A stretch of DNA of 64,000 nucleotides from the NCBI RefSeq assembly GCF_014645835.1, contig NZ_BMMM01000015.1, positions 140,641 to 204,640 on the forward strand, read 5' to 3'. A model generated the notes under the pieces. The model had not been told where the DNA came from and did not search any database. It worked only from the letters and a program-made list of their open reading frames with translations. The translations under genes were made by a program, and so were the position numbers. How positions within the stretch are numbered: position 1 is the stretch's first letter; each line of letters begins with the position of its first letter. This document shows positions 51,031-59,894 of this stretch, in pieces. Origin of the DNA: Streptomyces albiflavescens (GTDB lineage: Bacteria; Actinomycetota; Actinomycetes; Streptomycetales; Streptomycetaceae).

Positions 51031-51410
51031 CGGCGTATCACTGCCTGTGAAGCAGCCGGGTGTCGATCGTCGGTGAAGTGGCCGACGCCATCCATGGACT
51101 GACCCGCGTCGTCTGCCAAGTGGACCGCGTGGGAAGCCCGGTTGGAATCTGGCCTTTCTCAAGAGGCCTGCCCCGGCGGGACTTCGCGCTGCTCGGGGGC
51201 GCACAGAGGGCGGTCGACAGCGCGTTCGATGGCGTGTGCCCCCTGTCGTCCTGGCTGGTTGCGCACCCACGGCGTACCTCTTGCGTACCTCTTTGTGAAA
51301 AGCCGTATTCGCTGCGTGAAGGTTAGGCGTAGGCTCGGGCATATGCGGATTGCGGTTTCCTTAGAGAGCGGGGCGCGGCGGGGGCTCGGGGCGGGAAGTG
51401 GAGGGGCGCG
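51031..51410. other. Gene-free region with tandem 11-bp repeat
   Basis: 380 bp between the GntR and SPOR genes with no supported gene. The unit GCGTACCTCTT occurs twice in tandem at 51272-51282 and 51283-51293. Spacing of 11 bp equals one helical turn, as in direct-repeat activator sites. A GGTTAGGCGTAGGCT stretch (51322-51336) downstream could be a -10 region for the gene at 51411. Confidence 0.5.
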
Positions 51411-51593
51411 ATGAACGACGGCACGATCACTCTTCCCTGGCTCGTCATACGGCAGGACGACAACGGCAATCGCTACCGCGTGGGCAGGTACGCGACCCGG
51501 GCCGAGGCCCAGAAGATTGCGGACAGCCTCGACGACCGCGGGCACAAGCAGCTCTACTGGGTCGAGCGGATCGGGCAGAACGGATCCAAGTGA
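51411..51593 (+). CDS. SPOR domain-containing small protein
   Basis: A 60-aa protein with the compact SPOR-like pattern WLVIRQDDNGNRYRVGRYAT, then RAEAQKIADSLDDRGHKQLYWVE. SPOR domains bind denuded glycan strands of peptidoglycan, but this one has no signal or membrane anchor and is probably cytoplasmic, as are many similar Streptomyces proteins. GGAGGGG precedes ATG 51411 at good spacing. A repeat-bearing region lies upstream. Confidence 0.82.
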   Translation: MNDGTITLPWLVIRQDDNGNRYRVGRYATRAEAQKIADSLDDRGHKQLYWVERIGQNGSK

Positions 51594-51682
51594 GGGCGTC
51601 GCCTCCGGAGTGATCGCCTGTGCCGCCGACGGGTGGCGATCCGCGCCGCCGGGGCCCGCGCCGCTCCCGTAGGCTCCGGCGC

Positions 51683-52090
51683 ATGACGGAACGGATCGTG
51701 GTGGTCGGAGCCGCCCTGCTGAGCGAGGGGCGCCTGCTCTCCGCCCGCCGCAGCGCGCCTCCCGAGCTGGCCGGGCGCTGGGAGTTGCCGGGCGGCAAGG
51801 TCGAACCGGGTGAGACTCCCGAGCGTGCCCTCGTCCGGGAACTGCGCGAGGAACTCGGCGTCGAGGCGGAGCCGCTGGAGCGGGTCCCCGGCCAGTGGCC
51901 CCTGAAGCCGGGGTACGTCCTGCGGGTGTGGACCGCACGGCTGCTCCCCGGCTCCGTCGAGCCGCGGCCCCTGGAGGATCACGACGAACTGCGCTGGCTG
52001 GCCCCTGGCGAAATCTGGGACGTGGACTGGCTGGACGCGGACGTGCCGGCGGTGAAGGGTGCGCTGCTGAGGCTGGATGCGGGGGCGTAG
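51683..52090 (+). CDS. Nudix hydrolase (MutT-like)
   Basis: A 135-aa enzyme with a perfect Nudix box at residues 37-59 (GGKVEPGETPERALVRELRE followed by ELGV). The pattern and the RRSAPPELAGRWELPGG start resemble 8-oxo-dGTP/CTP pyrophosphohydrolases of the MutT/NUDT group, which clean the nucleotide pool. ATG 51683. Upstream SPOR gene in the same direction; no clear operon. Exact nucleotide substrate unknown. Confidence 0.9.
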   Translation: MTERIVVVGAALLSEGRLLSARRSAPPELAGRWELPGGKVEPGETPERALVRELREELGVEAEPLERVPGQWPLKPGYVLRVWTARLLPGSVEPRPLEDHDELRWLAPGEIWDVDWLDADVPAVKGALLRLDAGA

Positions 52091-52178
52091 AGGGGCCCTT
52101 CGGGGCGTATGTGCGGGCAGGGTGGCAGGTTCGTACGCCGTTCGTGCCACAGTGCGCCTTCGTGCGCGGTAAGGCTCC

Positions 52179-52652
52179 GTGGATATCGGGTATGTCCCCA
52201 TTAACCCCACGAAACCGGACATGTGTGGGTTCCCGGCCTGGGAAGTGATCGGCTTGATCGACACCGAAGGCGACCGCGCCGAGTGGACTTTTCCCGCGGA
52301 ACCAGGTGCCGTCCGTACCGCCCGCGCCGTCGTCCGGGGCCAGTTGCGCTCCTGGGAGCTGGATTCCCTCGGTGACATCGCCGCACTGCTGGTCAGCGAG
52401 CTGGTGACGAACTCCCTGCGGCACGCCACCGGCCCCATCGGTGTCCGGCTGGTGCGTCCCGACGGGGTGCCCGGCGCCCTGCTGGTCGAGGTCTCCGACC
52501 CGCTGCCGGATCCGCCGCGCGAACGGACCGCCGCCGCCGACGACGAGAGCGGCCGTGGACTCCAGCTCGTGGCCAGCTCGTCCCGGCGCTGGGGGACCCG
52601 CCCCGGGGGCACCGGAAAGACGGTCTGGTTCGAGCTGGCGGTGCCCGGCTGA
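52179..52652 (+). CDS. ATP-binding regulator with HATPase_c_2 domain
   Basis: A 157-aa RsbW-like serine kinase/anti-sigma protein. The N-box (LLVSELVTNSLRHATGPIG, about 68-86) and G-box (DDESGRGLQLVASSSRRWG) are intact, and TGKTVWFELAVPG closes the fold. Such proteins bind ATP and may switch a sigma factor or antagonist. The start is unsure: GTG 52179 is used, ATG 52221 is equally possible. It is followed 244 bp later by a SpoIIE-PAS protein, a natural phosphatase counterpart. Confidence 0.85.
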   Translation: MDIGYVPINPTKPDMCGFPAWEVIGLIDTEGDRAEWTFPAEPGAVRTARAVVRGQLRSWELDSLGDIAALLVSELVTNSLRHATGPIGVRLVRPDGVPGALLVEVSDPLPDPPRERTAAADDESGRGLQLVASSSRRWGTRPGGTGKTVWFELAVPG

Positions 52653-52896
52653 CGGCGCGTCGGCCAGGGGGGTGTGCGACCGACTGGTTCAGGCCACTGG
52701 TGCTGAGTGGACTCTTTGGTTCGATGGGGCGCCACCTGGTTAGAAGACTGGGAGTATGTCGCGGCCGGTCCAAAAACCATCGGGACCGTGCTGTGATCGT
52801 GAACACCGTGTTGTGCGGCGCCGTAGTGCTGGATACTGCGGGCAGCCGCCCCCGGCGACCGGTGCCGGACGCGGTGAGCTGGAGGGGACGGTTCGC

Positions 52897-55503
52897 GTGA
52901 GCGAGATACCAGCGAAGGCCACGGAGTCCGAGGACCCGTCGGACGGCGCGAGGGCTGATGCCGCGGGCGATTCCGCGCGTATGACGCCCGGCGAGGGTGC
53001 GGGCGACGCGATGTGGCAGAGCAGTCCGCCCGGTTCGATCTACGACTACATCAAGGTCGCCTCGTTCTCCATAGGCGCCGACGGGCTGGTCGACCAGTGG
53101 AGCCTGCGGGCCGAGCAGCTCTTCGGCATCTCCTCCGAGCGGGCCGTCGGCATGGACCCCATCGAGGCCTTCGTCACCCCCGACCGGCGTGAGTTCGGGC
53201 AGCGCAAGATGGCCGAGATCCTGGACGGCCGGGAGTGGACCGGCGTGGTCCCCTTCCGGATGCCCGCCACCGACGACGGCGGCGAGGGCGACGAGGGGCT
53301 CGCCGAGGTCTATGTGATGCCCACCACTACCGAGGACGGCGAGCAGGCCGCCGTGTGCATCGTCGTGGACGTCCGCACCCTGCGCCGGATCGAGACGGAC
53401 CTCGCCGCCTCGCAGGCGATTTTCGGCCAATCTCCGTTCGGTTTCCTGCTGATCGACACCGACCTGCGGGTCCGGCGCGCCAACCAGCGGTTCGCCTCGA
53501 CCTTCGGCGGCACCGTGGACGACCACCGCGGGAAAGGCGTCCACGACTATCTGCCACGGGCTGAGGCCGAGCGGGTCGCCGCGACCCTGCGGCGCGTCCT
53601 GGAAACCGGCGACTCCATCACGGACATGCACGTCACCGGCAATGTGCCCGGCTCCGACGAGCGCCGCCACTGGTCCGTCAACCTCTACCGCGTGCACAGT
53701 GGCAGCGGGCGCCCCATCGGCATCGCCTGGCTCGGAACCGACATCACGGCCCGTCGCGCCGCCGCCCGCGAAGCGGCCGCCGCCCGGCGCAATCTCGCCC
53801 TTCTGAACGAGGCCGGCGCCCGCATCGGCAACTCCCTCGACCTGGAGACCACCGCACGCGAACTGCTCGACGTCGTGGTCCCCGGATTCTGCGATCTGGC
53901 GACGGTGGACCTGTACCAGGGCCTTTTGGCCGGCGACGAGACCCCGCCGGGCCTGGCCGACGGCAGCGCCGAACTCCGCCGGGTCGCCTTCGCCAGCGCG
54001 GTCTCCGACGCGCCCTTCGTCGGCGGACCGGCACCCGTGGCCGTGGGCGCGGTCCACCACTACCCCTTCAACTCGCCCTGCGCCGACGCCCTGCGCACCG
54101 CACGCCCCCGGCACATCCCCGCCGAAGAGGGCGGCCTCATCCAGTCCACGCTCGCGGTCCCGATGGTCGCCCACGACACCGTCGTCGGGCTCGCCCAGTT
54201 CTCCCGCACGAAGGGCAGCGAGCCGTTCGGCGAACGCGACCGGTCGCTCGCGGTGGAGTTGGCCGCGCGCGCCGCCGTCTGCATCGACAACGCGCGCCTG
54301 TACCGCCGTGAGCACGAGCGCGCGCTGATACTGCAACGGTCCCTCCTCCCCCCGGGCGACCCGGAGGCCTCCGGCCTGGACATCGCCTGTCGTTATCTGC
54401 CGGGCAACGCGGCGACCGAGGTCGGCGGCGACTGGTTCGACGTCATCGAACTCCCCGGCCACCGCACGGCGTTGGTGGTGGGAGACGTGATGGGACGCGG
54501 CCTGCGCGCCGCGGTGGCGATGGGTGAACTCCGCACGGCCGTCAGAACATTGGCACTACTGGATCTGGAACCGGCCGAAGTTCTCTCCGCACTGGACGAG
54601 ATCGCCCGCGGCCTCGGCACGCCCGGCGGAGTCCAGCAGGCCACCCGCGCGGCCCGCCAGCCGCGCGACGCCGATCTCTCCGAGGTGTACCTCGCGACGT
54701 GCGTGTACGCCGTCTACGACTCCGTGACGCGCCGGTGCACCTTCGCCAACGCGGGCCATCTCCCGCCGGTGCTGGTCGAACCCGGCGAGAGCGCGCTGAT
54801 GCTCGACGTGCCGCCGGGGATGCCGCTCGGGGTGGGCGGCGAGCCCTTCGAGGAGGTGGAGGTCGAACTACCCGAAGGCGCTCTGTTGGCGCTCTACACG
54901 GATGGACTGGTCGAATCCCGCGACCATCCTCTCGACGAGGGCCTGCAAGCCTTCGTCGGCGCCCTGACCGACCCCTCCAGACCCCTTGAGGACGTCTGCG
55001 ACCACGTCCTCAACACCCTCGACACCCACCACGGCGAGGACGACATCGCCCTGCTGATGGCGCGCGTCCAGGGGCTGCCTGCCGAGTCCGTCGGCGACTG
55101 GACGCTGCCGCGCGAGCCGCGCAGCGTGGGCCGTGCCCGCGAGTACGCCCGTACGCGGCTGGCGTCCTGGGACCTGGAGCCGCTCGTCGACACGGCGGAG
55201 CTCCTGGTCAGCGAACTGGTCACCAATGCGCTGCGATACGGCGAGGGCGAGATCAGACTGCGGCTGCTGCTCGACCGGACGCTCGTGTGCGAGGTCTGGG
55301 ACGCGGGCCTGGTTCAGCCGCGTCGCCGCCGGGCACGCGACACGGACGAGGGCGGGCGGGGGCTGCAGCTCGTGGGGCTGCTGTCCGCGGCCTGGGGGTC
55401 GCGACGGACGCCTCGCGGCAAGACGGTCTGGTTCGAACTCCCGCTGCCCGACGGCCAGACGAGCCTGACGGACCCGGCGGAGGCCCTGCTGAGCCTCTTC
55501 TGA
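52897..55503 (+). CDS. PAS-GAF-SpoIIE phosphatase-HATPase protein
   Basis: A cytoplasmic 868-aa sensor. An N-terminal PAS-like region (about 45-165), a second PAS (about 170-290; FGFLLIDTDLRVRRANQRFA) and a GAF-like region (about 310-480) lead to the SpoIIE/PP2C domain (about 495-720; GGDWFDVIELPG, VGDVMGRGL, AGHLPPVLVEPG, LYTDGLVES, DDIALLMA). The C-terminal HATPase_c_2 (about 735-860; SELVTNALRYGEGEI, EGGRGLQLVG) completes it. GTG 52897 follows GGAGGGG. It probably dephosphorylates an anti-anti-sigma factor in response to an internal signal; the ligand is unknown. Confidence 0.9.
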   Translation: MSEIPAKATESEDPSDGARADAAGDSARMTPGEGAGDAMWQSSPPGSIYDYIKVASFSIGADGLVDQWSLRAEQLFGISSERAVGMDPIEAFVTPDRREFGQRKMAEILDGREWTGVVPFRMPATDDGGEGDEGLAEVYVMPTTTEDGEQAAVCIVVDVRTLRRIETDLAASQAIFGQSPFGFLLIDTDLRVRRANQRFASTFGGTVDDHRGKGVHDYLPRAEAERVAATLRRVLETGDSITDMHVTGNVPGSDERRHWSVNLYRVHSGSGRPIGIAWLGTDITARRAAAREAAAARRNLALLNEAGARIGNSLDLETTARELLDVVVPGFCDLATVDLYQGLLAGDETPPGLADGSAELRRVAFASAVSDAPFVGGPAPVAVGAVHHYPFNSPCADALRTARPRHIPAEEGGLIQSTLAVPMVAHDTVVGLAQFSRTKGSEPFGERDRSLAVELAARAAVCIDNARLYRREHERALILQRSLLPPGDPEASGLDIACRYLPGNAATEVGGDWFDVIELPGHRTALVVGDVMGRGLRAAVAMGELRTAVRTLALLDLEPAEVLSALDEIARGLGTPGGVQQATRAARQPRDADLSEVYLATCVYAVYDSVTRRCTFANAGHLPPVLVEPGESALMLDVPPGMPLGVGGEPFEEVEVELPEGALLALYTDGLVESRDHPLDEGLQAFVGALTDPSRPLEDVCDHVLNTLDTHHGEDDIALLMARVQGLPAESVGDWTLPREPRSVGRAREYARTRLASWDLEPLVDTAELLVSELVTNALRYGEGEIRLRLLLDRTLVCEVWDAGLVQPRRRRARDTDEGGRGLQLVGLLSAAWGSRRTPRGKTVWFELPLPDGQTSLTDPAEALLSLF

Positions 55504-55539
55504 GAGGGCTGTTCGCCACCACTGCCCCCTGCCCGTCCC

Positions 55540-55610
55540 CTCTCCCGGTTCTTCCGGCGCGGTGGGGGGCAGGTCGCGTAGTTCCCCGCGCCCCTGACGG
55601 GGTGCAATCC
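55540..55610. repeat. Inverted copy of the dispersed intergenic repeat
   Basis: Contains cgcgtagttccccgcgcccc (55575-55594), the reverse complement type of the motif at 3731-3846. It fills the gap between the phosphatase stop and the convergent TPM-less gene. Confidence 0.45.
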
Positions 55611-55619
55611 CTTGTCGGA

Positions 55620-57197
55620 TCAGTCGGCCGGTGTCGCTCGTCGTGTCCGGGTCCGGGGCCCGCCGAAGCTTGCGGGGCCGCCACCGCTCAGGAGGATTCC
55701 GCCCAGCACGGCTCCGCCCGCCCCGGCGCCTTCCGCGGCGCCGTACGGATGGCCGTACGCGCGCACGTCCCGCTCGGCGAGCTCCCGCGCCTGACGGGCG
55801 AGGACGTCGGCCCGCCGGACTTCGGACCGGGCGAGGTGCCGCTCCGCCTCGGCCAGCCGCGTCCGCGCCTCGCAGCCCACCGCCCCTCGATGCGTCGTGA
55901 CGAAGTCCGCCGTGGCGGCGACGGCGGACCTGGCCGGGAGGAGGGCATGGTCGAGCAGCGCACGGGCACGCTCCTCGGAAGCCTCGCCGGCGCGCGCCTC
56001 GGCGAGGCCGATGCCCGCCTCGGCGACCCGTCGGAGCGCGTCGAGGGGGTCGTAGGGCCCGCCCGCCGTCTCCCGGCGTACTTCCGCCAGGAGCGACTCG
56101 GCGTGCGCGACACGGCCGGGCAGCTCACCGACGCCCGTTGTGACCAGGGCCCCGCGGGCTTCGGTGAGATCGGCCGCCACCCCGGTGAGCGCGGCGGGCA
56201 ATTCCTTGGCCGCGGCGGCGAGTTCGGCCGCGAGCCGGTCGACGCCGTCCACGAGGACGGCCGCCTGGTCGACGGCCCCCTCCGCCACGCGCAGATGCAC
56301 GGCCGCCTTCCCGCCGTCATCCCGGTCGAGGGACTGCCGCGCCTGGTTGAGGTGGACGGTGGCGAACACGAGCCGGTCCTTGGCCTGTTCGACGTGGCCC
56401 GCGACCGGGAGCGACGCGGAGGGGGCGTACCGCTCGTGGAGGTCGCCGAACGTCACCTCCGTGGCCGGGGTACGCGCGGCCAGCTCCCGGAAACGGGTCT
56501 CCGCGTGCCCCAGGGCGGTGGCCGCGTCATGCTCGAGACCGCGCAGCAGGTCGAACCCGGCCGCTTCCGAGTCGAGCCGCCGTCCTGCCTCCGTACAGTG
56601 AAGGGCGATCGTCTCCAGCGTGCGGCGCCCGTCCTCCGGTACCCCGTCGTCCAGTTGCTGCCGCAGTCGGAAGGCCGTCGCCAGCTCGGACTTCGCGGAC
56701 GCCAGTGCCTCCGCGTACGGCTTGACCGGCTCGTCCCCGAACTGGGATCGGACGCACCGGAGTTCCTCGGTACTGGTGCGGACGCAGTCGTCCGTTTCGA
56801 CCAGCAACTCCCGGGCCTGCCGGGCGATTTCGGTGATCGGCACGACGGGCGCGCCGCCGCCCGGTGTGGTACGCGTCCTCGCCCGCCGTTTGCGCCGCGC
56901 GTACCCGTACGTCGCCAGTACCGCCGCGGCGCCCACCGCGACGAGGGGCAGTACGAGATCCCCGGTAGCCGTCCCGTCCTGACCGGGTTCGTCCCCGGCC
57001 TCCTCACCCCCGTCCCCCGCCTCGTCGGCGACCCGCACATTCCGCGCCACGGTGGCCGCGTCCGAATCCCCCGCCCTTGCCAGGGGCAGCATCAACCACC
57101 CCACCGCCACCAGCCCCCCGAGCACGGCATGCGCCACCCGCACGGCTATGTGGGACGTGGCTCGGCGCGACCGGTTTCGGCTCTGGGGCGACGTCAC
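55620..57197 (-). CDS. TPM-protein relative lacking the TPM domain
   Basis: A 525-aa membrane protein. It has a signal/membrane segment (about 30-48: AVLGGLVAVGWLMLPLARAG), a second helix (about 85-105, LVLPLVAVGAAAVLATYGYA) and a long Ala-rich alpha-helical region. It ends with RAYGHPYGAAEGAGAGGAV and a short LGGILLSGG tail. This is the C-terminal half of the actinobacterial TPM proteins, but the approximately 130-residue TPM domain normally between the two helices is replaced by a 35-residue acidic linker. Start GTG 57197 is moderately sure. Function unknown. Confidence 0.72.
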   Translation of the reverse strand: MTSPQSRNRSRRATSHIAVRVAHAVLGGLVAVGWLMLPLARAGDSDAATVARNVRVADEAGDGGEEAGDEPGQDGTATGDLVLPLVAVGAAAVLATYGYARRKRRARTRTTPGGGAPVVPITEIARQARELLVETDDCVRTSTEELRCVRSQFGDEPVKPYAEALASAKSELATAFRLRQQLDDGVPEDGRRTLETIALHCTEAGRRLDSEAAGFDLLRGLEHDAATALGHAETRFRELAARTPATEVTFGDLHERYAPSASLPVAGHVEQAKDRLVFATVHLNQARQSLDRDDGGKAAVHLRVAEGAVDQAAVLVDGVDRLAAELAAAAKELPAALTGVAADLTEARGALVTTGVGELPGRVAHAESLLAEVRRETAGGPYDPLDALRRVAEAGIGLAEARAGEASEERARALLDHALLPARSAVAATADFVTTHRGAVGCEARTRLAEAERHLARSEVRRADVLARQARELAERDVRAYGHPYGAAEGAGAGGAVLGGILLSGGGPASFGGPRTRTRRATPAD

Positions 57198-57303
57198 ATT
57201 TGGGAGCGTATGACCGCTTGCGCGCCGACGCGACCGGGATGCGCCGCGGCGGGGGCGCCTAAGGTACGGGGGACAACGGGGGCGTACGGGAGGGGCGCGG
57301 GGG

Positions 57304-58758
57304 ATGGATACGGGACGCACGGAATCCACGGGGAAAAGTCGCGCCGACGGGCCGGAACCGGGAGCCGAATGCCCCGGGGACCGCACCGACCCGGCGGCGA
57401 CCACGGGATCGACGCGGCCGGGGCCCGAGGGGGAGCCGGAGACCGGCGTTCACCGCACCACCGGAGAGCACCGCACGGACACGGTCTCGGACACGGTCTC
57501 GGACATGGCCTCTGAGGCGGCCTCGGACACGGCCTCCGCCACGTTCGCGGATACGGCCTCCGGCACGGTCCCGGATACGGCCTCCGGCAGGGTCGCGGAT
57601 ACGGCCTCCGGCAGGGTCGCGGACACGGCCTCCGGCACGACCGCCGAGACGCCCTCGGAGACGGCCGGAGAAGGCCGGACGGGTGACCCCGAGGAGCCCC
57701 CGCGCAGTGCCGTTCCCGCCCCGATCCGGCGGATCGCCCGGGCCTGGCGCCACCCCCGCCTCCGCTGGCCCAAGCGGATCGCCCTCACGCTCCTCCTCGC
57801 CCTTCTCCTCCCCTCCCTCGCCGCCGGAATCGCCCTCCGGGTGAACTACGCCGGAGACCCGGCCCCCGGCACGCAGACCAGAAACCGTGACGCCCTCTGG
57901 CTGGGCCACGCCTGGGTGGACGGGCGGAAGGGGGACGCGGACGTCAAGGCGCTGGCGACGCGGTTGCGGAGTACCGGTGTCCGGGATCTGTATGTGCACG
58001 CGGGACCGCTGGAACACGACGGGACGCTGCCCGAGACGGCGTACCCGTCGGCCAGTTGGCTGATCGAGGCCCTGCACCGCCGACTGCCCGGCGTACGGGT
58101 CCAGGCCTGGCTCGGCGACAAGCTGGCGAGCGAAGGACCGGTCGGGCTGCGACTGGAGCGCGCGGCGACCCGCGACGCCGTCGTACGCTCCACCCGCCAG
58201 ATCCTCGACGCCGGCTTCGACGGCGTCCACTTCGACATGGAACCCCTCCACTCGGGCGACCGCGACTACCTCTCCCTCCTCGACGACCTGCACCGGGTCA
58301 CCAAGGCGCGGCGCGTCCCCCTCTCCATCGCCGCCCATCAGATCGACCCGCTCCCGGCGGCCAACTCCCTCCGCGGCACCCTCACCGGACACCCCAAGTG
58401 GTGGTCTCAGCGGTACTTCGGGCAGGTCGCACGCCGCGTCGACCAGATCGCCCTCATGTCGTACGACACGGCCATGCCGCTGGAGAGCCTGTACGGCGGC
58501 TACGTCGCCCAGCAGACCTCCCTCGCCCTCGAAGTCACCCCGAAGTCCACGGACTTGCTGATGGGCCTGCCGTTCTTCTACGAGGACAACCTGGCCCACC
58601 ACGGTTCGGCGGAGACCGTCGCGGCCGCCGTACGCGGCACCCGTCTCGGCCTCTCCCGCACGGATCGCCACCGCGCACACTTCGGCGTCGCGCTGTACGT
58701 GGATTTCGCCGCCAGGGAAGTGGACTGGACGGCCTATCGGGAAGGGTGGGTCCGGTGA
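57304..58758 (+). CDS. GH18-like membrane-anchored glycosidase
   Basis: A 484-aa protein. Residues 1-150 are a charged, repeat-rich cytoplasmic region with five 8-residue DTASGxxA repeats. One membrane helix (158-180) leads to an exported (beta/alpha)8-like domain with DGVHFDMEP at 306-314, the GH18-type DxxxDxE acid motif, followed by IALMSYDTAMPLESLYGGYV. It resembles chitinase/SleL-type hydrolases; carbohydrate substrate unknown. ATG 57304 is the only good start. The stop overlaps the GTG of the next gene (GTGA), so the two are coupled. Confidence 0.75.
   Translation: MDTGRTESTGKSRADGPEPGAECPGDRTDPAATTGSTRPGPEGEPETGVHRTTGEHRTDTVSDTVSDMASEAASDTASATFADTASGTVPDTASGRVADTASGRVADTASGTTAETPSETAGEGRTGDPEEPPRSAVPAPIRRIARAWRHPRLRWPKRIALTLLLALLLPSLAAGIALRVNYAGDPAPGTQTRNRDALWLGHAWVDGRKGDADVKALATRLRSTGVRDLYVHAGPLEHDGTLPETAYPSASWLIEALHRRLPGVRVQAWLGDKLASEGPVGLRLERAATRDAVVRSTRQILDAGFDGVHFDMEPLHSGDRDYLSLLDDLHRVTKARRVPLSIAAHQIDPLPAANSLRGTLTGHPKWWSQRYFGQVARRVDQIALMSYDTAMPLESLYGGYVAQQTSLALEVTPKSTDLLMGLPFFYEDNLAHHGSAETVAAAVRGTRLGLSRTDRHRAHFGVALYVDFAAREVDWTAYREGWVR
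57526..57645 (+). repeat. 24-bp in-frame tandem repeat, five units
   Basis: Units begin at 57526, 57550, 57574, 57598 and 57622 (GAyACGGCCTCCGsCA...), encoding DTASGTVP/DTASGRVA-type octapeptides in the cytoplasmic region of the GH18-like protein. Confidence 0.85.
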
Positions 58759-59846
58759 CGGGCACCGGAACACCTCTGACCCGCGACGACCTGGCTCCCC
58801 TCGCCCGTGCCGCCGTCGGCCCCGCCCGCACCCTGACCGCCACCACGCGGCTCCGCGGCGGCAGCAAGAAGGGCGTCTACCGCCTCGCCTTCGACGACGG
58901 CTCCACGGCGATCGCCTACGTCTGGTCCCCGGACGAGGACTTCTGGCCGACGGCCTCGACGGCCTCGACGGCCTCGACGGCCTCGACGGCCTCGACGGCC
59001 TCGACGGCCCCGACGGATCCCTCCGGGGATCCCGCAGCCGCCACCGACCACCGCGACCCCTTCTCCCACGCCAACGGAATCGACCTCTTCACGGCCTCGT
59101 ACGACCGGCTGGCAGCGCTGGGTATCCGCACCCCGCGCCTCTTCCTCGCCGACCGCTCCCACGCGCACCTCCCGGCGGACGCGGCCGTCGTCGAGGACGT
59201 GCGCGGCGGCAGCCTGGAGGAGTTGCTGAACCGCGATCCGGCGGCGGCAGCGGCGCCCCTGCGGGAGCTGGCCGACGCCCTGCACACCCTGCGCGGCCAC
59301 CGGGCCCCCGGCTTCGGCAAGGTCGCCGTCGTCGACAACGGCGGTATCTCGTACGGGAGTTCCTGCGAGGAGGTGGTACGGGAGCGCGCCCTGGTCGACC
59401 TGGCGGAGGCCGCGGCCCGGGACGCCCGGATCGCCGCCGTACGCGGAGCGCTCCACGACCGCGTGCAGGCCCTCGCCGCCGCGATCCGGCCGCGCGGCCA
59501 CCACAGCCTCATCCACGGCGAACTCGGCCCGGACCACGTCCTCATGGACGCCGACGGCCATCCGGTCCTGATCGACATCGAGGGCCTGATGTACTTCGAC
59601 GCGGAGTGGGAGCACGTGTTCCTGCGCCTGCGGTTCCAGGAGCACTACGCGGCCCTGGGCGCCGACGGCCTCGACGAGGACCGGCTGCGCCTCTACCGCC
59701 TGGCGATGCACCTCTCCCTCGTCGCGGGCCCGCTGCGTCTGCTCGACGGCGACTTCCCGGAGCCGGAGTTCATGCGCGGGATCGTGGAGTACAACCTTCA
59801 ACAGACGGTCATGTACCTGGCTGAAAAGAATCCTCGCGTGCCATGA
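58755..59846 (+). CDS. Kinase-fold phosphotransferase (APH-like)
   Basis: A 363-aa protein with the aminoglycoside/choline-kinase fold. The N-lobe (LRGGSKKGVYRLAFDDGSTA) carries an insertion of six TAS tripeptides. The catalytic loop reads LIHGELGPDHVLMDADGHPV and the metal-site motif LIDIEG. In the classic HGDxxxxN loop the Asp is replaced by Glu and the Asn by His, so activity may differ from typical kinases. The start GTG 58755 overlaps the preceding GH18-like stop. No resistance context is present; small-molecule or sugar kinase activity is a guess. Confidence 0.75.
   Translation: MTGTGTPLTRDDLAPLARAAVGPARTLTATTRLRGGSKKGVYRLAFDDGSTAIAYVWSPDEDFWPTASTASTASTASTASTASTAPTDPSGDPAAATDHRDPFSHANGIDLFTASYDRLAALGIRTPRLFLADRSHAHLPADAAVVEDVRGGSLEELLNRDPAAAAAPLRELADALHTLRGHRAPGFGKVAVVDNGGISYGSSCEEVVRERALVDLAEAAARDARIAAVRGALHDRVQALAAAIRPRGHHSLIHGELGPDHVLMDADGHPVLIDIEGLMYFDAEWEHVFLRLRFQEHYAALGADGLDEDRLRLYRLAMHLSLVAGPLRLLDGDFPEPEFMRGIVEYNLQQTVMYLAEKNPRVP
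58949..59011 (+). repeat. 9-bp in-frame microsatellite, seven units
   Basis: GACGGCCTC is repeated six times from 58949, with a seventh variant at 59003. It encodes a run of Thr-Ala-Ser inside the kinase N-lobe; copy-number change by slippage keeps the frame. Confidence 0.9.
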
Positions 59847-59894
59847 TCTGCGTGCGGGCCGTTTTCGGCCCGCACCGGGAAGTGGGGTACAGAG

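Noticed and set aside
58755..59846. Aminoglycoside resistance gene
   Set aside because: The catalytic loop is atypical (HGELGPDH) and the context is a membrane glycosidase, so a resistance claim is not supported.
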